64,000 nt of DNA, from the NCBI RefSeq assembly GCF_023242365.1, contig NZ_JALLIX010000033.1, positions 1 through 64,000 on the forward strand, written 5' to 3'. The translations under genes were made by a program, and so were the position numbers. The notes below the pieces were generated by a model, which searched no databases, was not told the origin of the DNA, and saw only the letters and a program-made list of their open reading frames with translations. How positions within the stretch are numbered: position 1 is the first letter of the stretch; every line of letters begins with the position of its first letter. Positions 1 to 13,451 of the stretch are shown here, one piece after another. Source of the stretch: Pseudomonas sp. MWU13-2100 (GTDB taxonomy: Bacteria > Pseudomonadota > Gammaproteobacteria > Pseudomonadales > Pseudomonadaceae).

Positions 1-2
1 CG

Positions 3-1073
3 GGATCCGCGAAAGATCGCGCTCCGGAAAACACACGGGCGCCGCTGTCGGATACCGAACCTCTTGCAAAACCTCAACCGCAAGAACCCGGTTTTTACGT
101 CGTGCCCAGAAGCACGACTCGCGAACAGCTGGAGTCCACGCTGTTCCCTTCGCGCGATCCGACGGTCCTCAGAAAGTTTCTGGCGTTAAATCCGAACCTG
201 GGCGATGTCAAAGCCGGCTCGATGATCGTCCTCAGTGAGCCGAACAACTGGCAGTGCACTCGCGAAGAAACGCTGCTGATGGAAACGGCGGCCAAGGTGA
301 ATGACGCGCTCAAGCCCCTGAGCGCGCAGGAAGCCGATTTCATGCTGCGTCACCGTGACGAAATCGAAACTTTTCTTGCCCAGGGTTCAGCCGCTATCGG
401 TATCGGCGAAGCCATGTTCGCCAAGAACCTGGAGGACGTTAAAACCGTTCTGCGTGATATTGAAGCCTTGCACCAACGCACGTTTCAGGCAAATGGCCAT
501 TTGCGCTCGCCAGAGTTCTTTGCTGAACGTAAACAGCTGTTGGCAAAGCTCGACACCCACCTGACAACCATGACGCGAAAGGGCATTGGTTTCCCGGATC
601 ATCCAAACTTGAAAAGTGCCCTGGGCATTTCCAGTCGCAGCTTGGTTCATCGCTGGACCCAGGCCGGCGCCACCGGGCAAATCCCGGGGTATGCCACCCA
701 TATCGAAGGCGTGTCCAAGGCGGCTAAAATTATTAAATACGGCGGTTGGATCGGTACGGCCCTTGGCGGCGGAGCCTCGTATTTCAAGGTTCAAGAGGTT
801 TGCACGGCAGGTAATACCGAGGCGTGCGAGAAAATCAAATTCACGGAGACAGGTAGTTTTACAGGTGGGGTGGCGGGTGGTGCGACAGCAGGTGGTTTTT
901 TGACAGTTCCTGTCGTTGGAGCTTTGTGTGTTGGGCTGGGTGTGCCGACTGGGGGGTTCGCCACTTTGGCGTGCGGTGTCGTAGTGGTCGGAGCTGGATC
1001 TTTTGCGGGAGGTGCTCTTGGCGGAATGGGAGGAGAGACCATCGGCGAGATCATCTATGAGAGTGTTAAATGA
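3..1073 (+). CDS. toxin/effector-like protein, 3' part (5' end outside window)
   Basis: The frame is open from the window edge, so the true start lies upstream and 356 residues are visible. Residues ~30-83 look LysM-like (FYVV near the start, LNPNLGDVKAGSMIVLSEP near the end), a fold that binds glycans. A long helical, charged middle follows. From residue ~245 the protein becomes glycine-rich and hydrophobic (GGWIGTALGG at ~247-256, then repeated small-residue stretches to the end), like glycine-zipper or pore-forming tails. The next gene overlaps by ATGA and encodes a small membrane protein, the layout of a toxin with its immunity gene. By inference this is a secreted antibacterial effector, perhaps of a type VI system. 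The missing N-terminus, where a PAAR or other delivery domain would sit, prevents proof. Confidence 0.6.
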   Translation, partial: GSAKDRAPENTRAPLSDTEPLAKPQPQEPGFYVVPRSTTREQLESTLFPSRDPTVLRKFLALNPNLGDVKAGSMIVLSEPNNWQCTREETLLMETAAKVNDALKPLSAQEADFMLRHRDEIETFLAQGSAAIGIGEAMFAKNLEDVKTVLRDIEALHQRTFQANGHLRSPEFFAERKQLLAKLDTHLTTMTRKGIGFPDHPNLKSALGISSRSLVHRWTQAGATGQIPGYATHIEGVSKAAKIIKYGGWIGTALGGGASYFKVQEVCTAGNTEACEKIKFTETGSFTGGVAGGATAGGFLTVPVVGALCVGLGVPTGGFATLACGVVVVGAGSFAGGALGGMGGETIGEIIYESVK

Positions 1074-1459
1074 CCAGCGCTGCGTTTATTGTTGGTTATC
1101 TATGCGGTTTGGTGCTCCTCTGCATATTTGCTTTGATCGCAATCTCGTTGCGTTTGGCCTACACCAAGATGGATGTAATGCTTGAGCACCTCAAGAACAG
1201 CTCTTCAGTTATGTCTTTGGCAGCACTTAGGCATGGTGGGCCTTGGGGAAAATTGCTGTTGGTCGGTGGAATTTCTGGTTTTGTCACATTCTCCGGTTTT
1301 TATCTTAAACATGGCGGGGTAGATGCTGAGGATCTGAAAAATTTTCCCGTATCGCTTAAGCGCAAACTAACGATATTGCAGTGGAGTGCAATAGGACTGC
1401 TAGGTGCTTTAGCATTTTTTGTAGCATTATACAAAGTAATAGTGGCGTACCATATCTGA
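1070..1459 (+). CDS. small membrane protein, candidate immunity protein
   Basis: This 129-residue protein starts at the ATG inside the ATGA that ends the toxin-like gene, so the two are translationally coupled. Three hydrophobic segments are visible at about residues 5-27, 63-78 and 105-125, which suggests an inner-membrane protein with few loops. The DNA is visibly richer in A+T than the surrounding core genes, a sign of acquired material. A multi-pass membrane protein directly behind a toxin with a hydrophobic, glycine-rich tail is what is expected of an immunity protein against a membrane-depolarising toxin. No family was recognised from sequence alone, and the function is inferred from context. 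Confidence 0.6.
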   Translation: MTSAAFIVGYLCGLVLLCIFALIAISLRLAYTKMDVMLEHLKNSSSVMSLAALRHGGPWGKLLLVGGISGFVTFSGFYLKHGGVDAEDLKNFPVSLKRKLTILQWSAIGLLGALAFFVALYKVIVAYHI

Positions 1460-1470
1460 CATTGAGTAAC

Positions 1471-1534
1471 CGTCTAACATCGAAAGAGCATCCAAGACTG
1501 CCAATGGTTGGATCGGTACGGCCCTTGGCGGATA
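1471..1534 (+). pseudogene. orphan fragment repeating part of the toxin tail
   Basis: Positions 1506-1531 repeat positions 744-769 of the toxin-like gene exactly (26 bp). Read in the same frame, this stretch encodes NIERASKTANGWIGTALGG and then a TAG stop. The toxin has HIEGVSKAAKIIKYGGWIGTALGG at the corresponding place, so similarity extends about 10 residues upstream with a four-residue gap. The fragment has no start codon of its own in that frame close by. It looks like the remnant of a second, related toxin tail left by recombination, as is common behind polymorphic toxin genes. Confidence 0.65.
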
Positions 1535-1828
1535 GATTCGTTTGGATTGGAGTCGTGCTGCAATGGGCTGCCACTGAGCGACGATCCGCTCAAACCTCAC
1601 TCACCTCTCACGCACACTCGCGCTACGTCATCACTTAGCCTGGAGGACAAACTGGTCACGGCGCTATCGATCCTGCAATCGGCAGCGGCCACGGCGTATG
1701 CATCCGCCGACCAACTCGACGGGGCAAAGCGTAAGTTGGCAATGGGCACGATCCATTTGATCGAGTTGGCCCAGTCGTGGGTCGACGCAGTGATCGATGA
1801 AACGTCGACAGTGGGGAATGCTAGCTGA
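1508..1828 (+). pseudogene. truncated DUF6124/DUF3077-like small protein
   Basis: The open frame can only begin with a TTG inside the toxin-tail remnant, so its first ~40 residues are probably not natural. From about position 1638 the translation (LEDKLVTALSILQSAAATAY, then ASADQLDGAKRKLAMGTIHL) resembles the C-terminal helical half of small Pseudomonas proteins of the DUF6124/DUF3077 type. These usually run to ~100-130 residues with an N-terminal half that is missing here. No good ribosome binding site precedes the conserved part. The likeliest reading is a 5'-truncated gene joined to the toxin remnant. Function of the family is unknown. Confidence 0.4.
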
Positions 1829-1857
1829 TCCAGAGCCTGAGCTGGAGTTAAAGACGC

Positions 1858-1883
1858 CTTCGCGGGCAAGCTCCGCTCCCACA
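1858..1883. repeat. single REP element
   Basis: The sequence TTCGCGGGCAAGCTCCGCTC followed by CCACA matches the P. fluorescens-type REP arm that recurs at 36963, 37033, 50226 and 50274. It lies between the accessory segment and the end of ispD, with no second arm seen nearby. Confidence 0.75.
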
Positions 1884-2011
1884 TTAGGTTCTCGATCGGC
1901 CACAGGCTTCATGCTCGACGCGAATTTCTAATGTGTGAGGGCCTGCCGGATTCTACAGGTCCGTGTGTCATTGCAAAAATAACGTCGTGCCGAGCTGCTG
2001 GTCAGGCTCCC

Positions 2012-2722
2012 TCAGCGACGGTTCGCCCAACGCAGGCGCAACCACTCCAGGTCTTCAGGGCGGGTGACCTTGATATTGTCCGAACGCCCTTCGATCAGGC
2101 GCGGTGCCTGCCCTGCCCATTCCATCGCCGAGGCTTCATCGGTGATGGTCGCATCGGCCACCAGGCTGTCGGCCAGTGCCCGGTGCAAGGCCCCGAGGCG
2201 GAACATCTGCGGCGTATAGGCCTGCCAGATCAAGCTACGGTCGATGGTTTCCAGCACCCGCCCGTGCGGGTCGACACGTTTGAGCGTATCCCGTGCCGGC
2301 ACAGCCAGCAGGCCGCCCACCGGGTCATTGGCCAACTCGGCGAGCAAGGTGTCGAGATCATGGCGCGACAGGTTGGGCCGTGCCGCATCATGGACCAATA
2401 CCCAATCTTCCTCCGCCGCCCCCAGGGTATGCAGGTGCAGCAAGGCATTGAGCACCGAGTCGGCCCGCTCGTCACCGCCGTCGACCCGTTGAATACGCGA
2501 ATCCGTGGCACAAGCCAGGTCCGGCCAATAGGGATCGTGCGGGGCCAGAGCAACCACCAGGCCTTTCAAGCCCGGATGATCGAGGAAACAGCCGAGGCTG
2601 TGTTCGAGAATCGTGCGTCCGCCCAGGGACAGGTACTGCTTGGGACGGTCCGCGGCCATGCGGGCACCGACGCCCGCGGCAGGAATCACGGCCCAGAAGG
2701 CCGGTAGGGAGAATTCAGTCAT
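2012..2722 (-). CDS. ispD: 2-C-methyl-D-erythritol 4-phosphate cytidylyltransferase
   Basis: IspD transfers CMP from CTP to methylerythritol phosphate, the third step of the MEP pathway to isoprenoids, in the cytoplasm. The 236-residue product has the usual length. The nucleotide-binding N-terminus is clear (VIPAAGVGARM at residues 12-22, then RPKQYL), as are the VHDAARP motif near residue 109 and the DEASAMEW stretch in the last quarter. The start overlaps the ftsB stop by 4 bp, as in other pseudomonads. The pathway enzyme dxr is also in this window. Confidence 0.97.
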   Translation of the reverse strand: MTEFSLPAFWAVIPAAGVGARMAADRPKQYLSLGGRTILEHSLGCFLDHPGLKGLVVALAPHDPYWPDLACATDSRIQRVDGGDERADSVLNALLHLHTLGAAEEDWVLVHDAARPNLSRHDLDTLLAELANDPVGGLLAVPARDTLKRVDPHGRVLETIDRSLIWQAYTPQMFRLGALHRALADSLVADATITDEASAMEWAGQAPRLIEGRSDNIKVTRPEDLEWLRLRWANRR

Positions 2723-2997
2723 TGCGCCAGCTGATAAAGGGTTTCACCGTCCTTGACCATGCCCAGCTCATGGCGAGCGCGTTCTTCAACGGTCTCCATG
2801 CCTTTCTTCAGTTCAAGAACTTCCGCGTCAAGCACGCGATTGCGCTCCAGCAGACGCTCGTTTTCGGCGTGCTGCTCGGCAATCTGCTGTGTCAGGTCGG
2901 CTACCTGCGCCAGGCTCCCATTGCCCACCCAAAGGCGGTACTGCAGGCCAGCCAGCAGCAAGAGCAGAACGAGGAACAACCAATTGGGACTGCGCAT
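2719..2997 (-). CDS. ftsB: cell division protein FtsB
   Basis: This 92-residue bitopic protein has a single N-terminal membrane segment (residues ~4-20, WLFLVLLLLLAGLQYRLWVG) followed by a periplasmic coiled coil (about 30-70, rich in E, L and R). That is the typical FtsB/DivIC layout. FtsB forms a complex with FtsL and FtsQ that activates septal peptidoglycan synthesis. It sits between eno and ispD, the classical position in gammaproteobacteria, and its stop overlaps the ispD start by 4 bp. Confidence 0.95.
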   Translation of the reverse strand: MRSPNWLFLVLLLLLAGLQYRLWVGNGSLAQVADLTQQIAEQHAENERLLERNRVLDAEVLELKKGMETVEERARHELGMVKDGETLYQLAQ

Positions 2998-3168
2998 CGA
3001 ATTTCAGTTATCCAGTGGAAAAGACAGCCATGCCAACCATTTCGAACCGACTGATAGCACGAAGCCTGGAAGATCCAGGCTTGTGCTCTCAAAGCATCAG
3101 ATTAGTGCCAAAAAACCCACGATAGCGACTTTTTCGACACGATCTGGTGTCTTTTTACCATCTACGGC

Positions 3169-4458
3169 TTATCCGCGAAACTCGGAGCGACCGTTGTACT
3201 TGGCCTTGGCGCCCAATTGCTCTTCGATACGCAGCAGTTGGTTGTACTTGGAAACGCGGTCGGAGCGGCACAACGAACCGGTCTTGATCTGGCCCGCAGC
3301 GGTGCCCACGGCCAGGTCGGCAATGGTCGAATCTTCGGTTTCACCGGAACGGTGCGAGATCACCGCGGTGTAGCCGGCGGCCTTGGCCATCTGGATGGCT
3401 TCCAGGGTTTCGGTCAGGGTACCGATCTGGTTGAACTTGATCAGGATCGAGTTGGCGATCTTTTTATCGATGCCTTCTTTCAGGATCTTGGTGTTGGTGA
3501 CGAACAGGTCATCACCTACCAGTTGGGTCTTCTCGCCGATCTTGTCGGTGAGAATCTTCCAACCAGCCCAGTCGGACTCGTCCAGGCCATCTTCGATGGA
3601 GATGATCGGGTAACGCTCGGTCAGGCCTTTCAGGTAGTCGGCGAAGCCTTCGGCGGTGAACACCTGGCCTTCGCCGGACAGGTTGTACTTGCCGTCTTCG
3701 TAGAATTCGCTGGCGGCGCAGTCCAGGGCCAGGGTCACGTCGGTGCCCAGCTTGTAACCGGCGTTGGCCACGGCTTCGGCGATCACTTTCAAGGCATCTT
3801 CGTTGGAAGCCAGGTTCGGCGCGAAACCACCTTCGTCACCGACAGCAGTGCTCAGGCCACGGGCCTTCAGCACAGCCTTGAGATGATGGAAAATCTCGGT
3901 GCCCATGCGCAGGCCTTCGGAGAAGGTCTTGGCGCCCACTGGCTGAACCATGAATTCCTGGATGTCGACGTTGTTGTCGGCATGCTCGCCGCCGTTGATG
4001 ATGTTCATCATCGGCACCGGCATGGAGTAGACGCCCGGCGTACCGTTGAGGTTGGCGATGTGCGCATACAGCGGCAGGTCCTGGTCCTGGGCAGCAGCCT
4101 TGGCGGCGGCCAGGGACACGGCGAGGATGGCGTTGGCGCCCAGGGTCGCCTTGTTCTCGGTAGCGTCCAGCGCGATCATCGCGTGGTCCAGGGCCTTCTG
4201 GTCGGAAGGGTCCTTGCCCAGCAGCAGCTCACGGATCGGGCCGTTGATGTTGCCGACGGCCTTCAGCACGCCCTTGCCCAGGTAACGGCTCTTGTCGCCA
4301 TCACGCAGTTCCAGCGCTTCACGCGAACCGGTGGAAGCACCGGACGGCGCGCAGGCGCTGCCGATGATGCCGTTGTCCAGAAGCACGTCCGCTTCCACGG
4401 TGGGGTTGCCACGGGAGTCGAGAACTTCACGACCTTTGATGTCGACGATTTTTGCCAT
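3169..4458 (-). CDS. eno: enolase
   Basis: Enolase converts 2-phosphoglycerate to phosphoenolpyruvate and also binds RNase E in the degradosome. The open frame reaches further upstream, but the start at the ATG of MAKIVDIKGREVLDSRG (4458) gives the family length of 429 residues. Visible catalytic landmarks are VGDEGGFAPNL near residue 205, the KFNQIGTLTET loop with the catalytic lysine near 340, and SHRSGETEDSTIADLAV near 370. It lies upstream of ftsB and ispD with a ~170-bp gap and is separated from kdsA by a BIME, so it probably has its own promoter. Confidence 0.98.
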   Translation of the reverse strand: MAKIVDIKGREVLDSRGNPTVEADVLLDNGIIGSACAPSGASTGSREALELRDGDKSRYLGKGVLKAVGNINGPIRELLLGKDPSDQKALDHAMIALDATENKATLGANAILAVSLAAAKAAAQDQDLPLYAHIANLNGTPGVYSMPVPMMNIINGGEHADNNVDIQEFMVQPVGAKTFSEGLRMGTEIFHHLKAVLKARGLSTAVGDEGGFAPNLASNEDALKVIAEAVANAGYKLGTDVTLALDCAASEFYEDGKYNLSGEGQVFTAEGFADYLKGLTERYPIISIEDGLDESDWAGWKILTDKIGEKTQLVGDDLFVTNTKILKEGIDKKIANSILIKFNQIGTLTETLEAIQMAKAAGYTAVISHRSGETEDSTIADLAVGTAAGQIKTGSLCRSDRVSKYNQLLRIEEQLGAKAKYNGRSEFRG

Positions 4459-4490
4459 TGTTGTAAACACTCCAAAGTTGACGAAAACCC

Positions 4491-4558
4491 TGTAGGAGCC
4501 AGCTTGCTGGCGATAGCTATGTTACAGACGCCATCGCCGGCAAGCCGGCGCCCACAAA
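4491..4558. repeat. BIME (pair of inverted REP arms) between eno and kdsA
   Basis: TGTAGGAGCCAGCTTGCTGG at the left faces ATCGCCGGCAAGCCGGCGCC at the right, forming an imperfect inverted pair of the 'GGAGCC-GGCTTGCCGGC' REP family also found at 42659 and 59116. It fills most of the kdsA-eno gap. Confidence 0.8.
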
Positions 4559-4619
4559 AGCTAAACGGCCGGCAGGCCAGAGCGAAAATTTGTGTGGCAG
4601 TTTACCGAAGAAACGAGGA

Positions 4620-5465
4620 TCAGGCGGTTTCTACCGTCGGAAAACTCTTCACCAGTGTGTCCAAGGCCTTGAGTTGGGCCAGGAACGGTTCCAGCTTGTC
4701 CAGGCGCAGGGCACAAGGTCCGTCGCACTTGGCGTTGTCCGGGTCCGGATGCGCTTCCAGGAACAGCCCGGCCAGGCCCTGGCTCATGCCTGCCTTGGCC
4801 AGGTCGGTGACCTGGGCCCGACGGCCACCGGCGGAATCCGAGCGACCGCCTGGCATCTGCAGGGCGTGGGTCACATCGAAGAACACCGGGTATTCGAACT
4901 GCTTCATGATGCCGAAGCCGAGCATGTCCACCACCAGGTTGTTATAGCCGAAGCTCGAACCGCGCTCGCAGAGGATCAACTGGTCGTTGCCCGCTTCCAC
5001 GCACTTGCTCAGGATGTGTTTCATTTCCTGGGGCGCGAGGAACTGGGCCTTCTTGATGTTGATCACCGCTCCGGTCTTGGCCATGGCCACCACCAGGTCG
5101 GTCTGGCGCGACAGGAAGGCCGGCAACTGGATGATGTCGCAGACCTCGGCGACCACGGCGGCCTGGGCCGGCTCGTGGACGTCGGTGATGATCGGCACGC
5201 CAAACGCCTGCTTGATGTCCTGGAAAATCCGCATCCCTTCTTCCAGGCCGGGGCCACGGTAGGAGGTGACGGACGAACGGTTGGCCTTGTCGAAGCTGGC
5301 CTTGAATACGTAAGGAATAGCCAATTTCTCGGTAACCTTCACGTATTCCTCACAGACCTGCATCGCCATGTCCCGGCTTTCCAGTACGTTCATGCCGCCG
5401 AACAGCACCATCGGCTTGTCGTTGGCAATCTCGATGTCGCCTACGCGGATGATCTTTTGGGCCAT
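4620..5465 (-). CDS. kdsA: 3-deoxy-8-phosphooctulonate (KDO-8-P) synthase
   Basis: KdsA condenses phosphoenolpyruvate with arabinose 5-phosphate to give KDO 8-phosphate for the lipopolysaccharide core. The 281-residue protein has the normal length. Recognisable family stretches are VLFGGMNVLESRD near the N-terminus, FKASFDKANRSS near residue 55, IITDVHEP near 95 and the C-terminal EAHPDPDNAKCDGPCAL. The gene follows pyrG by 18 bp, consistent with co-transcription, and precedes eno, whose product makes its substrate PEP. Confidence 0.98.
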   Translation of the reverse strand: MAQKIIRVGDIEIANDKPMVLFGGMNVLESRDMAMQVCEEYVKVTEKLAIPYVFKASFDKANRSSVTSYRGPGLEEGMRIFQDIKQAFGVPIITDVHEPAQAAVVAEVCDIIQLPAFLSRQTDLVVAMAKTGAVINIKKAQFLAPQEMKHILSKCVEAGNDQLILCERGSSFGYNNLVVDMLGFGIMKQFEYPVFFDVTHALQMPGGRSDSAGGRRAQVTDLAKAGMSQGLAGLFLEAHPDPDNAKCDGPCALRLDKLEPFLAQLKALDTLVKSFPTVETA

Positions 5466-5483
5466 GCTTCTATCTCTCCGAGA

Positions 5484-7115
<1,632 letters not shown>

Positions 7116-7389
7116 GAAAAACCCTAGAAGTCTGCGTTAAAGCGGTCCGAGCCGCCGGGGAAAGCGAAGGAAGGCCGAAGCCCCCGATTACCTGCGATCA
7201 TCACAGTGCACCTTTCGAAAAACTGCTGCGTTGAGACGGTCCACAGGGGTAAACCTGCGGTACGGTGCGCGCTACACATTTTTTGGAATCGCCCGGCAAA
7301 GACAGCCTGGTAATCGGCAACTCCTGCAATTGCTGGCAATCCACAGAAGTTGTATCAAGAAGGGAGCGTAGTCTACCGGAAAGCGCCTT
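7116..7389. other. intergenic region upstream of pyrG, no gene seen
   Basis: This 274-bp gap separates the tilS stop from the pyrG start, both on the minus strand. It should hold the pyrG promoter. No convincing -35/-10 pair, strong hairpin or REP arm was identified by eye. Confidence 0.5.
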
Positions 7390-8718
7390 TCAGCTCAAAC
7401 CTTGATCGCTCGAAGGTGGCTGCCAATGCAAATGCCAGTCGCCCAACGCCCCGCCGTCCAGGCCTGGAAGGTTCGCCACCGCGAGCAATTCGTCGCCCCG
7501 ATAGAGCAGCGGCAATCGGCCGCGGATAAACCAGGGCACGCCACTTTCGTTAAGCAGACGCTTCAGATCGCGGTGTCCGCGGTCCGGCAGATGCAAAACC
7601 TCACCGCCCTGACGATAGCGCACCTGCAAGGGGCCGGCCGGCGCCTCGCCGACCATCAGTAATTCGCCGTTGTCCGGCAGCTCCAGCGGACGATTCGGAC
7701 AGTTCCAGGGGATATCCGCCAGCGGCTGGCGCAACCAGGACCCGCTCAACCACCACAGGTGCTCGTCGGCGCGGTGCAATTCGCCCTCGGCCAGACGCCA
7801 TTTCGGGCGGGCATCATGGGCCGCATCGCGCAGATCGTCCCAACCGGCCCAATGATCGCTGTCCGGCAGCCGGGTCAGCGGTGCCAGCCAATGCCGCAGA
7901 GCGTTGCGCTGCCGAGCCGGAGACAGGTCGATCAAGGCGTCCAGAGCCAGCGACGGCATGCCCAGCCAGACGTGCCGGGAATGCGCCAGGGCATCATCGA
8001 GGTCGACTTCGGCCAGCTCGTCGAGCAGCTCCTGGGCTTCACGCAGGTGCGCGGCACTGCGCACCATGCTGCTCACCGCTTGTGGCCAGCGCTCGGTCAG
8101 CCCGGGGAAGGCCCGATGGCGCAGGAAGTTGCGCGAGAACTGCTGATCGCTGTTGGACGGATCTTCGATCCAGCGCAGCTCGTGCTCACGGGCATAACGC
8201 TCGAGCTCGGCCCGGGAAACATCCAGCAACGGACGCACCAGATAGCCACCACCGACCTCACGCTGCGTCGGCATCGCCGCCAGGCCGCGTACCCCGGCAC
8301 CGCGCAGCAGGCGAAAGAGCAGGGTTTCTGCCTGGTCTTCGCGGTGCTGGGCGGTCAGCAGCACATCGTGCAACTGGGTCACCCCGGCAAAGGCCAGATA
8401 ACGCGCATCACGGGCGGCACGCTCAAGGCTGGCACCCAGCTGAACGCTGACCCGGATCACCTGCAACGGTACTCCCAACTCATCACAGACCGCCTGGCAA
8501 TGGGCCGGCCAGCCGTCGGCCACCGCTTGCAGCCCGTGATGGACATGCAAGGCGGCAATCCTGGGCAGGGGCCGGGTTTTCGCCAGGGTGGCGAGCAGGT
8601 GCAGCAGTACCGTTGAGTCCAGGCCGCCGGAGAAGCCGATCCGCCAGGTCTGGGCATTGCGCCAGGGCGAAAGGGCTTCGAGCAACCTGGAAGGCAGATC
8701 GATATCAGGCTGACGCAT
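7390..8718 (-). CDS. tilS: tRNA(Ile)-lysidine synthase
   Basis: TilS attaches lysine to C34 of the minor tRNA(Ile), changing its specificity from methionine to isoleucine. The ATP-pyrophosphatase loop is clear (GFSGGLDSTVLLHLLATL near residue 30), followed by HVHHGLQ and the AQHREDQAETLL motif near 120. A C-terminal extension contains a TilS-type end (HRDLKRLLNESGVPWFIRGR). I chose the ATG at 8718 (442 residues) over the upstream GTG at 8742, because a G-rich ribosome site precedes it and the length fits. It follows accA closely. Confidence 0.95.
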   Translation of the reverse strand: MRQPDIDLPSRLLEALSPWRNAQTWRIGFSGGLDSTVLLHLLATLAKTRPLPRIAALHVHHGLQAVADGWPAHCQAVCDELGVPLQVIRVSVQLGASLERAARDARYLAFAGVTQLHDVLLTAQHREDQAETLLFRLLRGAGVRGLAAMPTQREVGGGYLVRPLLDVSRAELERYAREHELRWIEDPSNSDQQFSRNFLRHRAFPGLTERWPQAVSSMVRSAAHLREAQELLDELAEVDLDDALAHSRHVWLGMPSLALDALIDLSPARQRNALRHWLAPLTRLPDSDHWAGWDDLRDAAHDARPKWRLAEGELHRADEHLWWLSGSWLRQPLADIPWNCPNRPLELPDNGELLMVGEAPAGPLQVRYRQGGEVLHLPDRGHRDLKRLLNESGVPWFIRGRLPLLYRGDELLAVANLPGLDGGALGDWHLHWQPPSSDQGLS

Positions 8719-8760
8719 GGGTTGCCCCCCGCGCTGGCTCACAAACGATAACGCGCGCTA

Positions 8761-9708
8761 TCAGAGACCGTAGCTCATCAGACGCTCGTAACGACGAGCC
8801 AACAGCGCATCGTTGTCGAACTTCTTCAGCATAGCCAACTGCGCGCTGAGTTCGGCACGAATCGAGGCCGCCGCGCTGACCGGATCGCGATGGGCGCCAC
8901 CCAGAGGCTCGGAAATCACCTTGTCGACAATTCCCAGGCCCTTGAGGCGCTCGGCGGTAATGCCCATGGCTTCGGCTGCGTCCGGTGCTTTCTCGGCAGT
9001 TTTCCACAGGATGGAGGCACAGCCTTCCGGGGAAATCACCGCGTAGGTCGAGTACTGCAACATGTTCAACTGGTCGCACACGCCGATAGCCAAAGCGCCG
9101 CCGGAACCACCTTCACCGATCACGGTGGCGATGATCGGCGTTTTCAGCCGTGCCATCACCCGCAGGTTCCAGGCAATCGCTTCGCTCTGGTTGCGCTCTT
9201 CGGCGTCGATGCCCGGGTAAGCACCCGGGGTATCGATAAAGGTCAGGATCGGCATCTTGAAGCGTTCGGCCATTTCCATCAGGCGACAAGCCTTGCGATA
9301 GCCTTCCGGACGCGGCATGCCGAAGTTGCGACGGACCTTCTCGCGCACTTCACGGCCCTTCTGATGGCCGATCACCATCACCGGCTGGTCGTCCAGGCGG
9401 GCAATACCGCCGACAATCGCCGCGTCGTCGGAAAAATGCCGATCGCCGTGCAGTTCGTCGAACTCGGTGAAGATGTGGCTGATGTAGTCCAGGGTATACG
9501 GACGACGCGGGTGACGCGCCAGACGCGCGATCTGCCAACTGGTCAGCTTGCCGAAAATATCTTCGGTCAGCGTGTTGCTCTTGTCCTGCAGGCGGGAGAT
9601 CTCATCGCCGATGTTCAGCGAATTGTCGTTACCGACCAAGCGCAGCTCTTCGATCTTGGCTTGCAGGTCAGCGATCGGCTGTTCGAAATCAAGAAAATTC
9701 GGGTTCAT
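8761..9708 (-). CDS. accA: acetyl-CoA carboxylase carboxyltransferase subunit alpha
   Basis: AccA pairs with AccD to transfer the carboxyl group from carboxybiotin to acetyl-CoA, the first committed step of fatty-acid synthesis. Starting at MNPNFLDFEQPIADL (9708) the protein is 315 residues, the usual length; the longer open frame is not needed. The conserved carboxyltransferase stretch FIDTPGAYPGIDAEERNQSE and the glycine-rich IGEGGSGGALAI are visible in the middle. It sits between dnaE and tilS, as in other pseudomonads. Confidence 0.98.
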   Translation of the reverse strand: MNPNFLDFEQPIADLQAKIEELRLVGNDNSLNIGDEISRLQDKSNTLTEDIFGKLTSWQIARLARHPRRPYTLDYISHIFTEFDELHGDRHFSDDAAIVGGIARLDDQPVMVIGHQKGREVREKVRRNFGMPRPEGYRKACRLMEMAERFKMPILTFIDTPGAYPGIDAEERNQSEAIAWNLRVMARLKTPIIATVIGEGGSGGALAIGVCDQLNMLQYSTYAVISPEGCASILWKTAEKAPDAAEAMGITAERLKGLGIVDKVISEPLGGAHRDPVSAAASIRAELSAQLAMLKKFDNDALLARRYERLMSYGL

Positions 9709-9857
9709 AAGCATCCGTCTTGGGTCGAGCACAGTAGTTTTTACACAGCCTGGCCGGCCGATTGATCTGTATCGCGCCCTACCTTACGGGATATGGCGCG
9801 CTCAGGTCGAGATTAAAAATAGGGTCAAGGTCGCAGCGCAGCGAGTGCGCCACCGTC

Positions 9858-13379
<3,522 letters not shown>

Positions 13380-13408
13380 AGTGATCCTGTCTAATCTGTA
13401 TAAACAAC

Positions 13409-13432
13409 AAGGCCCGGATTGTACCGGGCCTT
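13409..13432 (-). terminator. rho-independent terminator after rnhB
   Basis: A 9-bp perfect stem (AAGGCCCGG / CCGGGCCTT, loop 13418-13423) is followed on the minus strand by TTGTTGTTTATA, a T-rich tail. It lies 20 bp past the rnhB stop and would end the long lpx-rnhB transcript before dnaE. Confidence 0.8.
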
Positions 13433-13451
13433 GGCTAAAACATCAGCAGCG

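Noticed and set aside
3136..3156. Terminator of eno
   Set aside because: The 5-bp stem is followed by T residues only on the plus strand, while eno is transcribed on the minus strand. The stem is also short.
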